From Enterobacter kobei (GTDB lineage: Bacteria; Pseudomonadota; Gammaproteobacteria; Enterobacterales; Enterobacteriaceae): a DNA stretch of 64,000 nt. Location of the stretch: contig NZ_CP017181.1 of assembly GCF_001729765.1 (NCBI RefSeq), positions 2,666,001 to 2,730,000 on the forward strand. The letters are read 5' to 3'. Of this stretch, positions 49,635-58,618 are shown piece by piece (position 1 is the first letter of the stretch; each line of letters starts with the position of its first letter). A model generated the notes under the pieces. That model saw only the letters and a list, made by a program, of their open reading frames with translations, did no database searches and was not told where the DNA came from. A program made the translations under genes and the position numbers.

Positions 49635-50729
49635 ATGGGATTCAAATGCGGTATCGTCGGTCTGCCAAACGTGGGCAAATCCACCCTGTTTAACGCGCTT
49701 ACCAAAGCGGGTATCGAAGCGGCGAACTTCCCGTTCTGTACCATCGAACCGAACACCGGCGTTGTGCCAATGCCCGACCCGCGTCTGGACCAGCTCGCGG
49801 AGATCGTGAAGCCACAGCGCATTCTGCCGACCACCATGGAGTTCGTTGACATCGCGGGCCTGGTAAAAGGCGCCTCCAAAGGTGAAGGTCTGGGTAACCA
49901 GTTCCTGACCAACATTCGTGAAACCGAAGCGATCGGCCACGTTGTGCGCTGCTTCGAGAACGACAACATCATCCACGTCAACAACAAAGTGGATCCGGCT
50001 GACGACATCGAGGTCATCAACACCGAGCTGGCGCTCTCTGACCTCGACACCTGCGAACGCGCGATTCACCGCGTGCAGAAGAAAGCCAAAGGCGGCGATA
50101 AAGACGCGAAAGCGGAACTGGCTGCGCTGGAAAAATGTCTGCCACAGCTGGAAAACGCGGGCATGCTGCGCGCGCTGAAAAACCTGACGGAAGAAGACAA
50201 GGCGGCGATCAAATACCTGAGCTTCCTGACCCTGAAGCCAACCATGTACATCGCCAACGTTAATGAAGACGGTTTCGAGAACAACCCGTATCTGGACAAA
50301 GTGCGTGAAATCGCCGCGGCGGAAGGTTCTGTCGTTGTCGCGGTATGCGCTGCCGTTGAATCTGATATCGCCGAGCTGGACGACGCTGACCGTGAAGAGT
50401 TCATGGCCGAGCTGGGTCTGGAAGAGCCGGGTCTGAACCGCGTAATTCGCGCAGGCTATGAGCTGCTGAACCTGCAGACCTACTTCACTGCGGGCGTGAA
50501 AGAAGTGCGTGCGTGGACGATCCCTGTAGGTGCGACCGCGCCTCAGGCGGCCGGTAAGATCCACACCGACTTCGAGAAAGGCTTTATTCGTGCGCAGACT
50601 ATCGCGTTTGAAGACTTCATCACCTACAAGGGTGAGCAAGGCGCGAAAGAAGCAGGCAAGATGCGTGCGGAAGGGAAAGATTACATTGTTAAAGATGGCG
50701 ATGTGATGAACTTCCTGTTTAACGTCTGA
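49635..50729 (+). CDS. ychF: Obg-family ATPase YchF
   Basis: YchF (OLA1) is a P-loop NTPase that prefers ATP, binds ribosomes and dampens oxidative-stress defence. The 364-aa product has G1 GLPNVGKST (about 9-17), a coiled-coil insert (about 130-200) and a C-terminal TGS domain (about 278-361). Its position next to pth matches E. coli. It marks the end of the conserved backbone before the accessory region. Confidence 0.97.
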   Translation: MGFKCGIVGLPNVGKSTLFNALTKAGIEAANFPFCTIEPNTGVVPMPDPRLDQLAEIVKPQRILPTTMEFVDIAGLVKGASKGEGLGNQFLTNIRETEAIGHVVRCFENDNIIHVNNKVDPADDIEVINTELALSDLDTCERAIHRVQKKAKGGDKDAKAELAALEKCLPQLENAGMLRALKNLTEEDKAAIKYLSFLTLKPTMYIANVNEDGFENNPYLDKVREIAAAEGSVVVAVCAAVESDIAELDDADREEFMAELGLEEPGLNRVIRAGYELLNLQTYFTAGVKEVRAWTIPVGATAPQAAGKIHTDFEKGFIRAQTIAFEDFITYKGEQGAKEAGKMRAEGKDYIVKDGDVMNFLFNV

Positions 50730-50742
50730 TTCGTCTTGGATG

Positions 50743-50775
50743 AAAAAAATCCACGCCCTGGCGTGGATTTTTTTA
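50743..50775 (+). terminator. ychF intrinsic terminator
   Basis: AAAAAATCCACGCC and GGCGTGGATTTTTT arms form a long stem 13 bp after the ychF stop. It could also serve the convergent YciI-like gene. Confidence 0.92.
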
Positions 50776-50783
50776 TTGCGGGG

Positions 50784-51077
50784 TTAAAACACATTTTCTA
50801 ATAGTTCTGTTTTCATGCTGGGTTCAAAGGGAATGATCTCAACAGTCGCAAGCTTTAACCTCTGAAAAGGATCCTCGCGCAAGCGCTCTTCCAGAAAGGC
50901 AAGACTCTCAGATTTTGCAAGAATGACGCCACCGTTTCTTGGGATCCGTCTACCGGACGCCAGGAAAATCCCCTCTGAATACCCCTTTTTTAGCCACTCA
51001 ACATGAGCATGTATCGCTGCGTCAATCTCTTTGAGTGGTTTGATATAGGTTAAAATGACAATGTAAACCGTGCTCAT
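50784..51077 (-). CDS. YciI-family (YCII-like) protein
   Basis: The 97-aa product (MSTVYIVILTYIKPLKEIDA) fits the YciI/YCII family of ferredoxin-fold dimers with a His-Asp pair (HAHVEWLKKGYSEG). They are suspected to have enzymatic roles, mostly unassigned. It stands alone at the border between the backbone and the AT-rich accessory genes. Confidence 0.82.
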   Translation of the reverse strand: MSTVYIVILTYIKPLKEIDAAIHAHVEWLKKGYSEGIFLASGRRIPRNGGVILAKSESLAFLEERLREDPFQRLKLATVEIIPFEPSMKTELLENVF

Positions 51078-51176
51078 CCTTTGCCTCTTAGCTCTGTTTT
51101 AAACCGCTTGTTGGAACTGCTTATGCAGCCCTCTTTTGCCACCGGTTATTGTTATCATTTTCTGGCGCTTTTGATG

Positions 51177-51542
51177 TTAATACGCAGGGCCAGATAGAGA
51201 CAACGCGTTACGCTTCATACCCCAGGAATAAAACCAATCATGCCAGCCGTTTTGCTTTTCCGCATAGCTACAGACTACAACCACTTCTTTTGACCGGTTG
51301 AATGTTAAGTAATAGAAAGCCGCACCTTCAGGAGGTGCAGACCAAAATAGTTTTTCGCCCTGAGCACTGAAAATGGTCAAAACGGTTGGTAGTGGCTTTG
51401 AGTCGCTTAACGCAAAGACTAACTGACGTGTTGGGTCGACCATTGCGAGATCTAAGCAAGGTATACTTATGCGTAAGCTTCTTGTACAGCATATCCACTC
51501 GAGCACCTCTTTTTCTTTAATAAAATTGAAGTCAGCGATCAT
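51177..51542 (-). CDS. Hypothetical protein, 121 aa
   Basis: I do not recognise this protein. It has 121 aa, no signal peptide or membrane segment, and beta-strand-like runs (TVLTIFSAQGEKLFWSAPPE; VVVVCSYAEKQNGW). Start ATG follows AAGAG at a plausible distance. It lies at the 3' side of an Rhs locus among AT-rich small genes on the same strand, so an orphan immunity protein or displaced cargo gene is possible; this is inference from position only. Confidence 0.6.
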   Translation of the reverse strand: MIADFNFIKEKEVLEWICCTRSLRISIPCLDLAMVDPTRQLVFALSDSKPLPTVLTIFSAQGEKLFWSAPPEGAAFYYLTFNRSKEVVVVCSYAEKQNGWHDWFYSWGMKRNALSLSGPAY

Positions 51543-51825
51543 CTTAGCTCTTAATAAATATTTTCATTTAGTTTATAAGAAAATTTCAGATCATCTCGAT
51601 ATGTTATAGTTTGAAGCCCGAAATATTATATAAAGCGTCACTTACCAAAGCGTTCTGGAGATGCCTAAGAGATTTGACAACTTTATTTTTGAAAACGACA
51701 TCGCAATTTAATTTAGGGGTAAGTATTTTATCCGAATAATAACAAATGTTCATCTTTTCCGTACTAGATGATTTTGCTCAGCCTGTAATTATATCTTTTT
51801 AGAAGCAAGGATTTTATATCTCTAA
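51543..51825. other. AT-rich intergenic spacer
   Basis: About 280 bp of low-GC sequence lies between two small minus-strand genes. A 16-codon plus-strand frame starting MPKRFDNFIFEND at about 51660 is too short to call. It may be debris from Rhs-locus rearrangement. Confidence 0.5.
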
Positions 51826-52053
51826 TTACGGCCCATAAAAATGCATCAATGTGTTAAGATCATCTAAATTTTGTTTAGTTGGTTTATTTTTCTCCATTTT
51901 ATCATATTCATAAATTATTCCTTTCATAGGAATACCAGATTCATGATTAACCGCTATATCCAATAATAAATCAATATCAGACTGTTTTTTTAAAGTGCTC
52001 TTTAAAACTTTTTGGAGAAGTTTTTCAGCATCTTTTCTTTCTAAGAAATACAT
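51826..52053 (-). CDS. Hypothetical small protein, 75 aa, AT-rich
   Basis: The product is unrecognised. I chose ATG 52051-52053 (MYFLERKDAEKLLQKVLKST) because GGGGT lies 9 nt upstream; an alternative TTG eight codons earlier has none. The protein is charged, helical and ends LNTLMHFYGP. Its small size, low GC and place downstream of an Rhs toxin resemble an orphan immunity protein, which is inference. Confidence 0.5.
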   Translation of the reverse strand: MYFLERKDAEKLLQKVLKSTLKKQSDIDLLLDIAVNHESGIPMKGIIYEYDKMEKNKPTKQNLDDLNTLMHFYGP

Positions 52054-52556
52054 AATATATACCCCGTAACATTTCAATTAAGTAAATGAGTATCTTTACC
52101 ATCTTTATATACTAGCAAAATGCAATCTTACAATGATCTGAATATTTTAAAGTTTCATACCAAATTAAGAATAGCAGGATGAGTGAGCAGATCAATTTTT
52201 AGAATCAGTTATAAACCATGCTGGCAGCAATGGCCATGAGCAGACAGTTTTAGTACTAATCTAAATCAAGAACAACAAGGACAACAAAGCCTCAAAAGGA
52301 CAGTGTCTATCATCATGGTTTAGTGTAGGAAGCTGTCAAAAAATGGGACAAGACTGCTTCGAAGGTTAATTTCGTCAGCACACAGGTGGATTGATTGAAG
52401 CTGGCTTCGGTTTTAGTACATTTAGCCGGTAAATAGTAATTCTTTTGAGTTCTTTTATTAAAATTTGTCTGTCTTTGTTGTCGGCGTGAGAATTTTAAAA
52501 ACAGACAAATGCTTAAATATAGTCTCGAAAAAAATATTCCTTCTTTTTGTTAAAGA
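52054..52556. other. Low-GC gap without confident genes
   Basis: About 500 bp downstream of the Rhs immunity gene. On the plus strand, about 52269-52368 reads NKDNKASKGQCLSSWFSVGS and continues CQKMGQDCFEG before a stop, without a clear start. This might be a decayed coding fragment. I see no terminal repeats, tRNA or known insertion sequence. Confidence 0.5.
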
Positions 52557-52817
52557 TCACGGCGTAATTTTTTTGATATCAAGTGCGTAATTAACAACAT
52601 CATCCAATAGCTTTTCTTCCCTGAGGGAAAAGTTTGCGTATTGAGACATTGCTCTGCATGTTGACAGACTTTCAACGACTTCAAATGGAATTTTATCTCC
52701 AAAATTTATTATCTGATCATAACGAGTTTGAAAAAAATTGGCCGATTCATGTTTGCCATTGGCATTAAGTTCAAAAATTATTTGTTCAAGTGCATTTTTT
52801 AAGTTATTTAAATTCAT
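52557..52817 (-). CDS. Putative Rhs immunity protein
   Basis: The 86-aa protein (MNLNNLKNALEQIIFELNAN) overlaps the 3' end of the Rhs toxin gene by 4 bp (ATGA). That is the classic position of a cognate immunity protein that neutralises the variable Rhs C-terminal toxin. It has no signal peptide, so it should act in the cytoplasm, implying a cytoplasmic toxin target. GC content is low like the toxin tip. No family is recognised with confidence. Confidence 0.8.
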   Translation of the reverse strand: MNLNNLKNALEQIIFELNANGKHESANFFQTRYDQIINFGDKIPFEVVESLSTCRAMSQYANFSLREEKLLDDVVNYALDIKKITP

Positions 52818-55800
52818 TGCCAGGGAACCCCTAAAGTTTTAACCACCCATGCTCTTGGAAGATTGGACACCACAGCCTGGTATCCCATCCCAGGATAACC
52901 TGCCCCTTGAGCTGCAGCAGGACCTTCACTCACCCAAGTTCCCTTAGGAACTTTGAACTCTGATACATTAGTAATATTTACACCCCAATCATGGCGAATA
53001 GCTAGTTTTTCTCGCAAAACCTCCTCGGAATTATATTTTTCATTTGTAAGCCAAGAAATTTTTCTTCCTGTTCGATTATTTACACCATGATATTTATAAA
53101 AAGTCTCATCTGTTTTCAGCTGCCTATTTTTATAAACGCTTTTATCAAATGTTTCAGCAATTCCCCCAGGAAGTTGCGGCCCTGGTTTTTTTCCTGTACT
53201 GCATCTCGATAACCCCCACGGATCCACCCACCCCAGCGCATTCGGCGCATACTGGTAAAGGTTTATCCCCCCCGCCAGCCCTATCGGGTCCTGCTGCGTA
53301 AACCTTCCGCAGTCCGGGTCGTAATACCGGAACAGATTGTAGTGCAGCCCTGTCTCACGATCCAGGTATTGCCCCTGCATACGCAGGTTCTGAGAATATC
53401 CTGATACCTGCGTTTCGCTTTCCCGCAGCAGCTTGCCCCAGGCGCTGTTCACTCCTTCCCAGCGCACCTGCCCTTCGATATCCGTCATCCGCTCCGGCGT
53501 GCCGTTGGGCTGACAGTGGAACCAGAAGATTTCCGGGGCATCCACGCCGTCGATACGCGCCAGCGGATCGTAGCTGTCCTGATCGCTGTAGACGTAGGTC
53601 AGCGGCACATCCCCGTGCACTTCCTGCAGCAGGCGGAACCCCTCCCAGACAAAACGGGTAGTGACCGGCTTGCCGGTTGGCTGCCCGCCCAGCATCTGGC
53701 GACGCGTTTTGCTGATCCGTCGTCCGAGCGGATCGTAGCGGAAGTTGACCTGCGTCTGCGGTTTGTTGCGATCCCGCGGCTGGCTGATGACCTCCGTCAG
53801 GCGCTGCTCGCCGTCGTAGCGGTAGTGCCACCGGGTCTGGCCGTTATCCTTCTCCACGGTGCGGCCGTGAATGTCATAACGCCAGCGAATGCCGTTCAGC
53901 TGCGTCAGGCGGTTATGCGTGACCTTCTCAGCAGAGCCTTCCAGCGGGTTGCCAGCGGCATCCCAGCGCCACTGCTCCTGTCCGGGCAGGGAGCCGTCCT
54001 GAACCAGCAGGCGCCCAGCGCTGTCATACTGCCAGCGGTACCAGCTGAACGGATTATCGTCCCGCTCTTCCCGCACCAGGTTATTGCGGTAATCGTAATC
54101 CCAGCGGCGAGACCAGCGGCGCGGCGACGGGCGTTGGGCATTGCCAGTGAAGACATCCCGGCGATGCAGTCGACCGAGACGGTCGTACTCGCTGCGGGTG
54201 GTCAGCAGCCCCTGAGTACGGCTGGTCTCCCGGTGGAGTTCGTCGCGGGTAAAATCAGAGACCGACAGCTTATCGAGGGCAATGCCGAGCAGATGCCCGC
54301 TGCCGTAGTAGAACTGTTTCAGCTCGCGGCCATCGGGCAGCGTGACGGAGGTGCGGTTGCCCAGCGCGTCATACTCCCACGCCAGCTCGCCGTGTTCGCC
54401 CGCCTCGCGCGTCACGCGACCGAGCGCGTCATAGTCAAAGGCAAGCTCCTGCTCGGCCTCGGTGGTCCATGCGTCGGCTGAAAGCGCCGGATGCAGCCCG
54501 ATCCGGCTTAATAGCCCGGATGGTGTGTAATGATAGCGGGTCTGGCCTTCCGGCGTGGTGCGGGCGACCAGCTGGCCGCTTGCACTCCAGGCGAAGGTGT
54601 AGGTGATGGCCTCCGGATGACCGGCGGCAAAGGTGCGCGCTATCGTGCGCCCGCAGGCGTCGTAGCGATACTGCGAGGCTACGCCATCAAGCCCTGTCTC
54701 TTCCAGCAGCAGCGAGTCCGCGCCCCAGCGGAACCGGTACGCTTCGCCGTTTTCGTTTTCCAGGGCAACCAGACGCCCGCGGCTGTCCCAGCGGCGGCGC
54801 ACCTCTTCCCCCTGAGTATTGCGGGTGGCGGTTAAGCGCCCTGCGTCATCGTATCTGAACTCGCTTTCTTTCCCGTCAGCGCCCGCATGCTTCACCGGCA
54901 GGCCGCGCTCGTTCCATGCAAGTGACTCCGTCCAGCCTTCTGGGCGATCGAGCTGTACCGGACGTCCTGCCGCGTCGTAGCGATAGCGCGTCTCTTCGCC
55001 GTCGGCGCCAGTCTCGGCCACCAGCCAGCCGAGCGGATGATAACGGTAGCGGGTAATGCGCCCGGAACAGTCCGTCGCACGTACCATCTGCCCGGCGTCG
55101 TTATACTCCTGATAGCGGCTGTTTCCGGCGGCATCGACCTCTTCAACCACCTGACCAAACTCATCCCGGTGCAGCAGCGTGGTCTGCCCCATCGGGTCGA
55201 CCACGCGCTTCAGGCCGTGATGTTCGTCGTACCAGAAACGGGTCGCGCTGCCGTCGGCTTCGATAATGGCCGCCGGAAGCGCGCGGTGCTCCAGCCAGGT
55301 GGTGGTACGGGTATTGCCGTCGGCGTCGATCTCCTGCACCCGGTTGCCCATTTCGTCGTAGACAAAGGTAACGGCATTGCCGAGGGGATCGACGCGACGG
55401 GTCAGAAGTTCGTTGTCATCCCACTCGTAGCGCCAGTTTTCACCGCGCTCGTCAACGTAACGGACAATCAGATTTTGCGCGTTCCAGTAGTGCTTACGCG
55501 TCTGGCCGTCGTAGTGCTCGACGGTCGTCAGCCCGGCGGCTAAATCATAGCTAAAGCGGCACCCGTCGCCGGTGCTGGTGCGGTTTTCCACCACGCGCCA
55601 GTGGTCGAATTTTTGCCAGCGGTATTCACTCTCCAGCCCACCAGGCAGGCGGTGCCAGACCATCAGGCCGCGGTCATTATAGCGATATTCACGCGTTACC
55701 ACGCCGGAGGCATCTGTCGCGCTCGCCAGTTGGCCGCCCGCATCGTAGCGCCACTGCATCAGCGGCCAGGAACGGTTGCCGTCGAAATGGCTCGCCGACG

Positions 55801-57193
55801 TCACGCGCTGCGGGAAACGTTCATCTTCATAGCGCAAAGTCACATCTATTGCCCGTGGCTCGTCGTGAAGACCAACCAGCCTGCCGTGCTCATCCCACGT
55901 AGTCAGCAGCGCGTTGCCGTATTCGTCGCTGAGAGATGCCAGACGCAGAACAGCAGGGTTTGCCCGGGTTGGTTTGTACAGACGCCACACCGCACCGTCG
56001 TCATCAGCTATCGCCACGTCGCCATTTTCATTACGGCGGATAATGATGCCTTCGCTGATGCTGTAAAACGCGCGGTCGACAGGCGGCAGCTCGAAGCTCA
56101 GCTCACGCCCGGTTTCGTCGAACCAGGTGGCGTTGTTTTCTTCCAGCGTCAGATAGCTGTCAAAGGGGGTTGCCCAGCCCAGCCCGAACAGCCCTTCGCG
56201 GGTGGTCAGGCTGTTATAGCTGCGCTGCCACCGAAGCGGGAAGCGCCCCGGCAGCGAGAAATCGAGTTCATCGTCGTCATTCAGTACCTTTACGCCGGTG
56301 GCGGCGTGAACCGGATGCGAGGAGCCAAACACGGCATTCACGGCCATATCGGCCAGCATCCCGCCGCCGGCCGCCGCCAGCGCGCAGGGCATGTTTTTCA
56401 GAATCTTGCCCGGACGTCCGCGCAGCAGGGAGAGCGCAATCATCCCCAGCGCCAGTCCCGGCGTTTTACCGCTTTTGATATCGCGAACCGTAAGCGTGTC
56501 GCCGCCAATGATCACGTTCGGGGAGACATCGTCGGAAATGGTGCCTTCGCAGGTGGTGCGATCTTTCGCGCGCACTGCAGGCTGTCCGTTGATAAAGACG
56601 CTTTTGGAGCCTTCCGCCAGATACTGCGGCCCGGAGTGTTTTTCGCACGCCACCTTGTCTTCTTCAAGTGGCGAGGTCCCCGCCGCGGCAGAGGTCACGC
56701 TCGGCTGCCACATTTCGCTGCCAAATTGTCCGGCGGCGGAAAGCAGCATCCCTGCGTAATCGGCAAAACTGCCCGGAGACTGCGGTTCAGGGGAAGGGGT
56801 ATCCGCAGGCGTCAGCGTTCCGGCCGCGCGCGCGGCGGGGATCGCATTCGTCAGAACGTTATTCGAACCGGTGGTAATTTTGCCCGCAGGCGACGGAGGG
56901 AAAAGCGCATTGCCCAACCCTTCCGCGGCATTGCTGATATCGTCAGTGATCCCTGCCACGTTCGCCAGCACGCCGCCGATAATCCCGCTTAACAGACAGC
57001 TGGATCCAATTGCCGCCACGCCTGCTGCCGCGGCCCCCGCCCCCAGCAGTGGCGCCGCTACGGTTGCAGCAGCGCCAACCGCCGCACCGATCACCGCATA
57101 GGCGGCACCTTCCGCCACAATGCTGGTGATGTCAGCAAAAATGCTGGAGTGAATAATCTCGTCGCCCTTACGGGCCGCGTTGTTATCGCTCAT
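52814..57193 (-). CDS. T6SS PAAR-Rhs effector with C-terminal toxin
   Basis: The 1459-aa polymorphic toxin starts with a prePAAR motif (AARKGDEIIH, residues 6-15) and hydrophobic helices (about 20-85). A PAAR domain (about 95-240; CEKH near 183) would cap the VgrG spike. Many YD/Rhs repeats (about 290-1300) form the shell, and the core ends with YAPNALGWVDPWGL, the aspartyl autocleavage motif. The last 131 residues are the toxin tip (ETFYKYHGVNNRTGRKISWL; SEGPAAAQGAGYPGMGYQ). They are encoded by AT-richer DNA (52814-53209), as expected for swapped tips. The tip recalls ADP-ribosyltransferase-like polymorphic toxins, but I cannot confirm that. Confidence 0.92.
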   Translation of the reverse strand: MSDNNAARKGDEIIHSSIFADITSIVAEGAAYAVIGAAVGAAATVAAPLLGAGAAAAGVAAIGSSCLLSGIIGGVLANVAGITDDISNAAEGLGNALFPPSPAGKITTGSNNVLTNAIPAARAAGTLTPADTPSPEPQSPGSFADYAGMLLSAAGQFGSEMWQPSVTSAAAGTSPLEEDKVACEKHSGPQYLAEGSKSVFINGQPAVRAKDRTTCEGTISDDVSPNVIIGGDTLTVRDIKSGKTPGLALGMIALSLLRGRPGKILKNMPCALAAAGGGMLADMAVNAVFGSSHPVHAATGVKVLNDDDELDFSLPGRFPLRWQRSYNSLTTREGLFGLGWATPFDSYLTLEENNATWFDETGRELSFELPPVDRAFYSISEGIIIRRNENGDVAIADDDGAVWRLYKPTRANPAVLRLASLSDEYGNALLTTWDEHGRLVGLHDEPRAIDVTLRYEDERFPQRVTSASHFDGNRSWPLMQWRYDAGGQLASATDASGVVTREYRYNDRGLMVWHRLPGGLESEYRWQKFDHWRVVENRTSTGDGCRFSYDLAAGLTTVEHYDGQTRKHYWNAQNLIVRYVDERGENWRYEWDDNELLTRRVDPLGNAVTFVYDEMGNRVQEIDADGNTRTTTWLEHRALPAAIIEADGSATRFWYDEHHGLKRVVDPMGQTTLLHRDEFGQVVEEVDAAGNSRYQEYNDAGQMVRATDCSGRITRYRYHPLGWLVAETGADGEETRYRYDAAGRPVQLDRPEGWTESLAWNERGLPVKHAGADGKESEFRYDDAGRLTATRNTQGEEVRRRWDSRGRLVALENENGEAYRFRWGADSLLLEETGLDGVASQYRYDACGRTIARTFAAGHPEAITYTFAWSASGQLVARTTPEGQTRYHYTPSGLLSRIGLHPALSADAWTTEAEQELAFDYDALGRVTREAGEHGELAWEYDALGNRTSVTLPDGRELKQFYYGSGHLLGIALDKLSVSDFTRDELHRETSRTQGLLTTRSEYDRLGRLHRRDVFTGNAQRPSPRRWSRRWDYDYRNNLVREERDDNPFSWYRWQYDSAGRLLVQDGSLPGQEQWRWDAAGNPLEGSAEKVTHNRLTQLNGIRWRYDIHGRTVEKDNGQTRWHYRYDGEQRLTEVISQPRDRNKPQTQVNFRYDPLGRRISKTRRQMLGGQPTGKPVTTRFVWEGFRLLQEVHGDVPLTYVYSDQDSYDPLARIDGVDAPEIFWFHCQPNGTPERMTDIEGQVRWEGVNSAWGKLLRESETQVSGYSQNLRMQGQYLDRETGLHYNLFRYYDPDCGRFTQQDPIGLAGGINLYQYAPNALGWVDPWGLSRCSTGKKPGPQLPGGIAETFDKSVYKNRQLKTDETFYKYHGVNNRTGRKISWLTNEKYNSEEVLREKLAIRHDWGVNITNVSEFKVPKGTWVSEGPAAAQGAGYPGMGYQAVVSNLPRAWVVKTLGVPWQ

Positions 57194-57196
57194 GCC

Positions 57197-57637
57197 TTAC
57201 ACATTCCGGTTTTCGTTTAGCGTCAGACTTTGCTTAAGCGCGCTCCAGCGCCCCTCGTCCTCTTCGGTGAACGCTCTGAGTGCCGAGAGGGTAAAAATCA
57301 TCAACACCGGTTTGCCCGGCGTCTGTACGGCCAACTGTTTTTGCCACAGGCGTTGCCCGTTACTGTCGAAGGTGGTCTCAACTTCCAGCCCATTAATTTT
57401 TCCGTCAGGGCCGGCTTTTACATTCCGGAATTCGCTCTGAGCAATTTCGCCCATCTGAGGACGCAGCACATCCCACTGGCGGTGAAACTCTTGTTCGTAG
57501 TCACTGCCGTCCGGAATGACGCCGCGGCTGACCACCACGGATAATCCGCTTTCGTCATCGCGAATAATATTCATACTGTTATCCTGCCAGGCAGCAGGAT
57601 AAAGGGAAAACGAACCTTCCTGGAGGGTGTATTTCAT
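57197..57637 (-). CDS. DcrB/DUF1795-type EagR chaperone for the Rhs effector
   Basis: The 146-aa product (MKYTLQEGSFSLYPAAWQDN) belongs to the DUF1795/DcrB-like EagR family. These chaperones bind the N-terminal membrane segments of prePAAR effectors and load them on VgrG. The gene lies 3 bp upstream of the Rhs gene, which has the matching prePAAR and hydrophobic helices. I chose the internal ATG at 57635-57637, as the upstream extension is hydrophobic and unlike the family. Confidence 0.88.
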   Translation of the reverse strand: MKYTLQEGSFSLYPAAWQDNSMNIIRDDESGLSVVVSRGVIPDGSDYEQEFHRQWDVLRPQMGEIAQSEFRNVKAGPDGKINGLEVETTFDSNGQRLWQKQLAVQTPGKPVLMIFTLSALRAFTEEDEGRWSALKQSLTLNENRNV

Positions 57638-57713
57638 AAGTGAACTCGGGATGGTTAATATTGTGAGAAACAAGAAGGCCAATCCATGCTGGCCCTTTGG
57701 GCTGGCTGTTTTA

Positions 57714-57984
57714 TTATTTACGCCATTGACCTGACTGTTCGACTAAAACCTGGCTACCTTTGCTGACAACCAGTTTCGCGGGTGCATACGTCACGGTATA
57801 AACGATTTCGCCATTCTTGTACGTTGAGCCGATTATTTTACCTGCGGAGTCGCGAAACGTTTTTCCCTTTGCGGCTAACCGTTTCGAGCTTATTGTATTG
57901 CGATAATTCAAGCGCCGATGACGTTTCAACGACGCCTGTCAATAAAGCGGTGAACAATGCGACTGCCAAATATTTTTTGGTCAT
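57714..57984 (-). pseudogene. Frameshifted small exported protein
   Basis: From ATG 57982-57984 the frame reads MTKKYLAVALFTALLTGVVE, a clear signal peptide, then stops after SRKGKNVSRLRR. The frame one base over continues GKTFRDSAGKIIGSTYKNGE to VEQSGQWRK. Removing one A from the AAAAA run near 57863 joins them into an 89-aa exported protein. So the gene is broken by a one-base insertion in a homopolymer, or the base is an assembly error. Function is unknown; it lies in the vgrG-eagR interval. Confidence 0.75.
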
Positions 57985-57987
57985 AAA

Positions 57988-58554
57988 TCACTCTGAAGTA
58001 CCATTTTCGTAATTCATGGTTATTTTCACAACCTGACTGTCTATAACCTTAAAAGAGAGCAATTTCTTACCCAATTCATAGGAAATCCACTTCTCCCCGG
58101 AATCATTTTCGAACTGACCATCGCCGTACGCATTGTTCAGCTCTCTGATTGTTGAACCCACATGAACGCCACGCGGCGTTAAAATATCTGAGGCAGTCAG
58201 CGTAATCTGGGACACGATATAATCGTCAACGCTTCTTTCTGCTTTATCCCACCAGAGATTGGAAATGAATATTTCTAACCCAGCCTTTTGATGCTGGTAG
58301 AATTTATAGTTTGTTCCGTCAAAAGGAACTTCACCGACAAAATGGCCTTCCAACGGCACGTCAATTTTACGGGCAATATCAGGAGTCCATCTGTCGCCCA
58401 ATGCGACAGGCTGGTCTTTAATCTGCACAGAAAAATCCCGTTTTGTCAGAACGGAAGGCATCACCTGAGCCAAAACCACATTGCTGCTCAGACAGGTAAA
58501 CATCAGGGCAGAAAAAAGAAATACCGGAGTGTTTTTTTTCACGTTAATTGTCAT
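57988..58554 (-). CDS. Hypothetical exported protein, 188 aa
   Basis: I do not recognise the family. A signal peptide (about 1-29, ending VVLAQ) precedes a soluble domain with ITLTASDILTPRGVHVGSTI and a following NNAYGD, a pattern seen in periplasmic proteins with a repeated G-x-x-x-G-x-T-I strand-turn. It is separated by 3 bp from the broken small gene downstream. In the vgrG-Rhs interval it could be an immunity protein against a periplasm-acting effector, but no cognate toxin is visible beside it. Confidence 0.75.
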   Translation of the reverse strand: MTINVKKNTPVFLFSALMFTCLSSNVVLAQVMPSVLTKRDFSVQIKDQPVALGDRWTPDIARKIDVPLEGHFVGEVPFDGTNYKFYQHQKAGLEIFISNLWWDKAERSVDDYIVSQITLTASDILTPRGVHVGSTIRELNNAYGDGQFENDSGEKWISYELGKKLLSFKVIDSQVVKITMNYENGTSE

Positions 58555-58618
58555 TCAATGAATATTTATTGCGCTTCTCACCACTGGAAACCCCGTCAGG
58601 ACATGGGAACTGTGTTTC

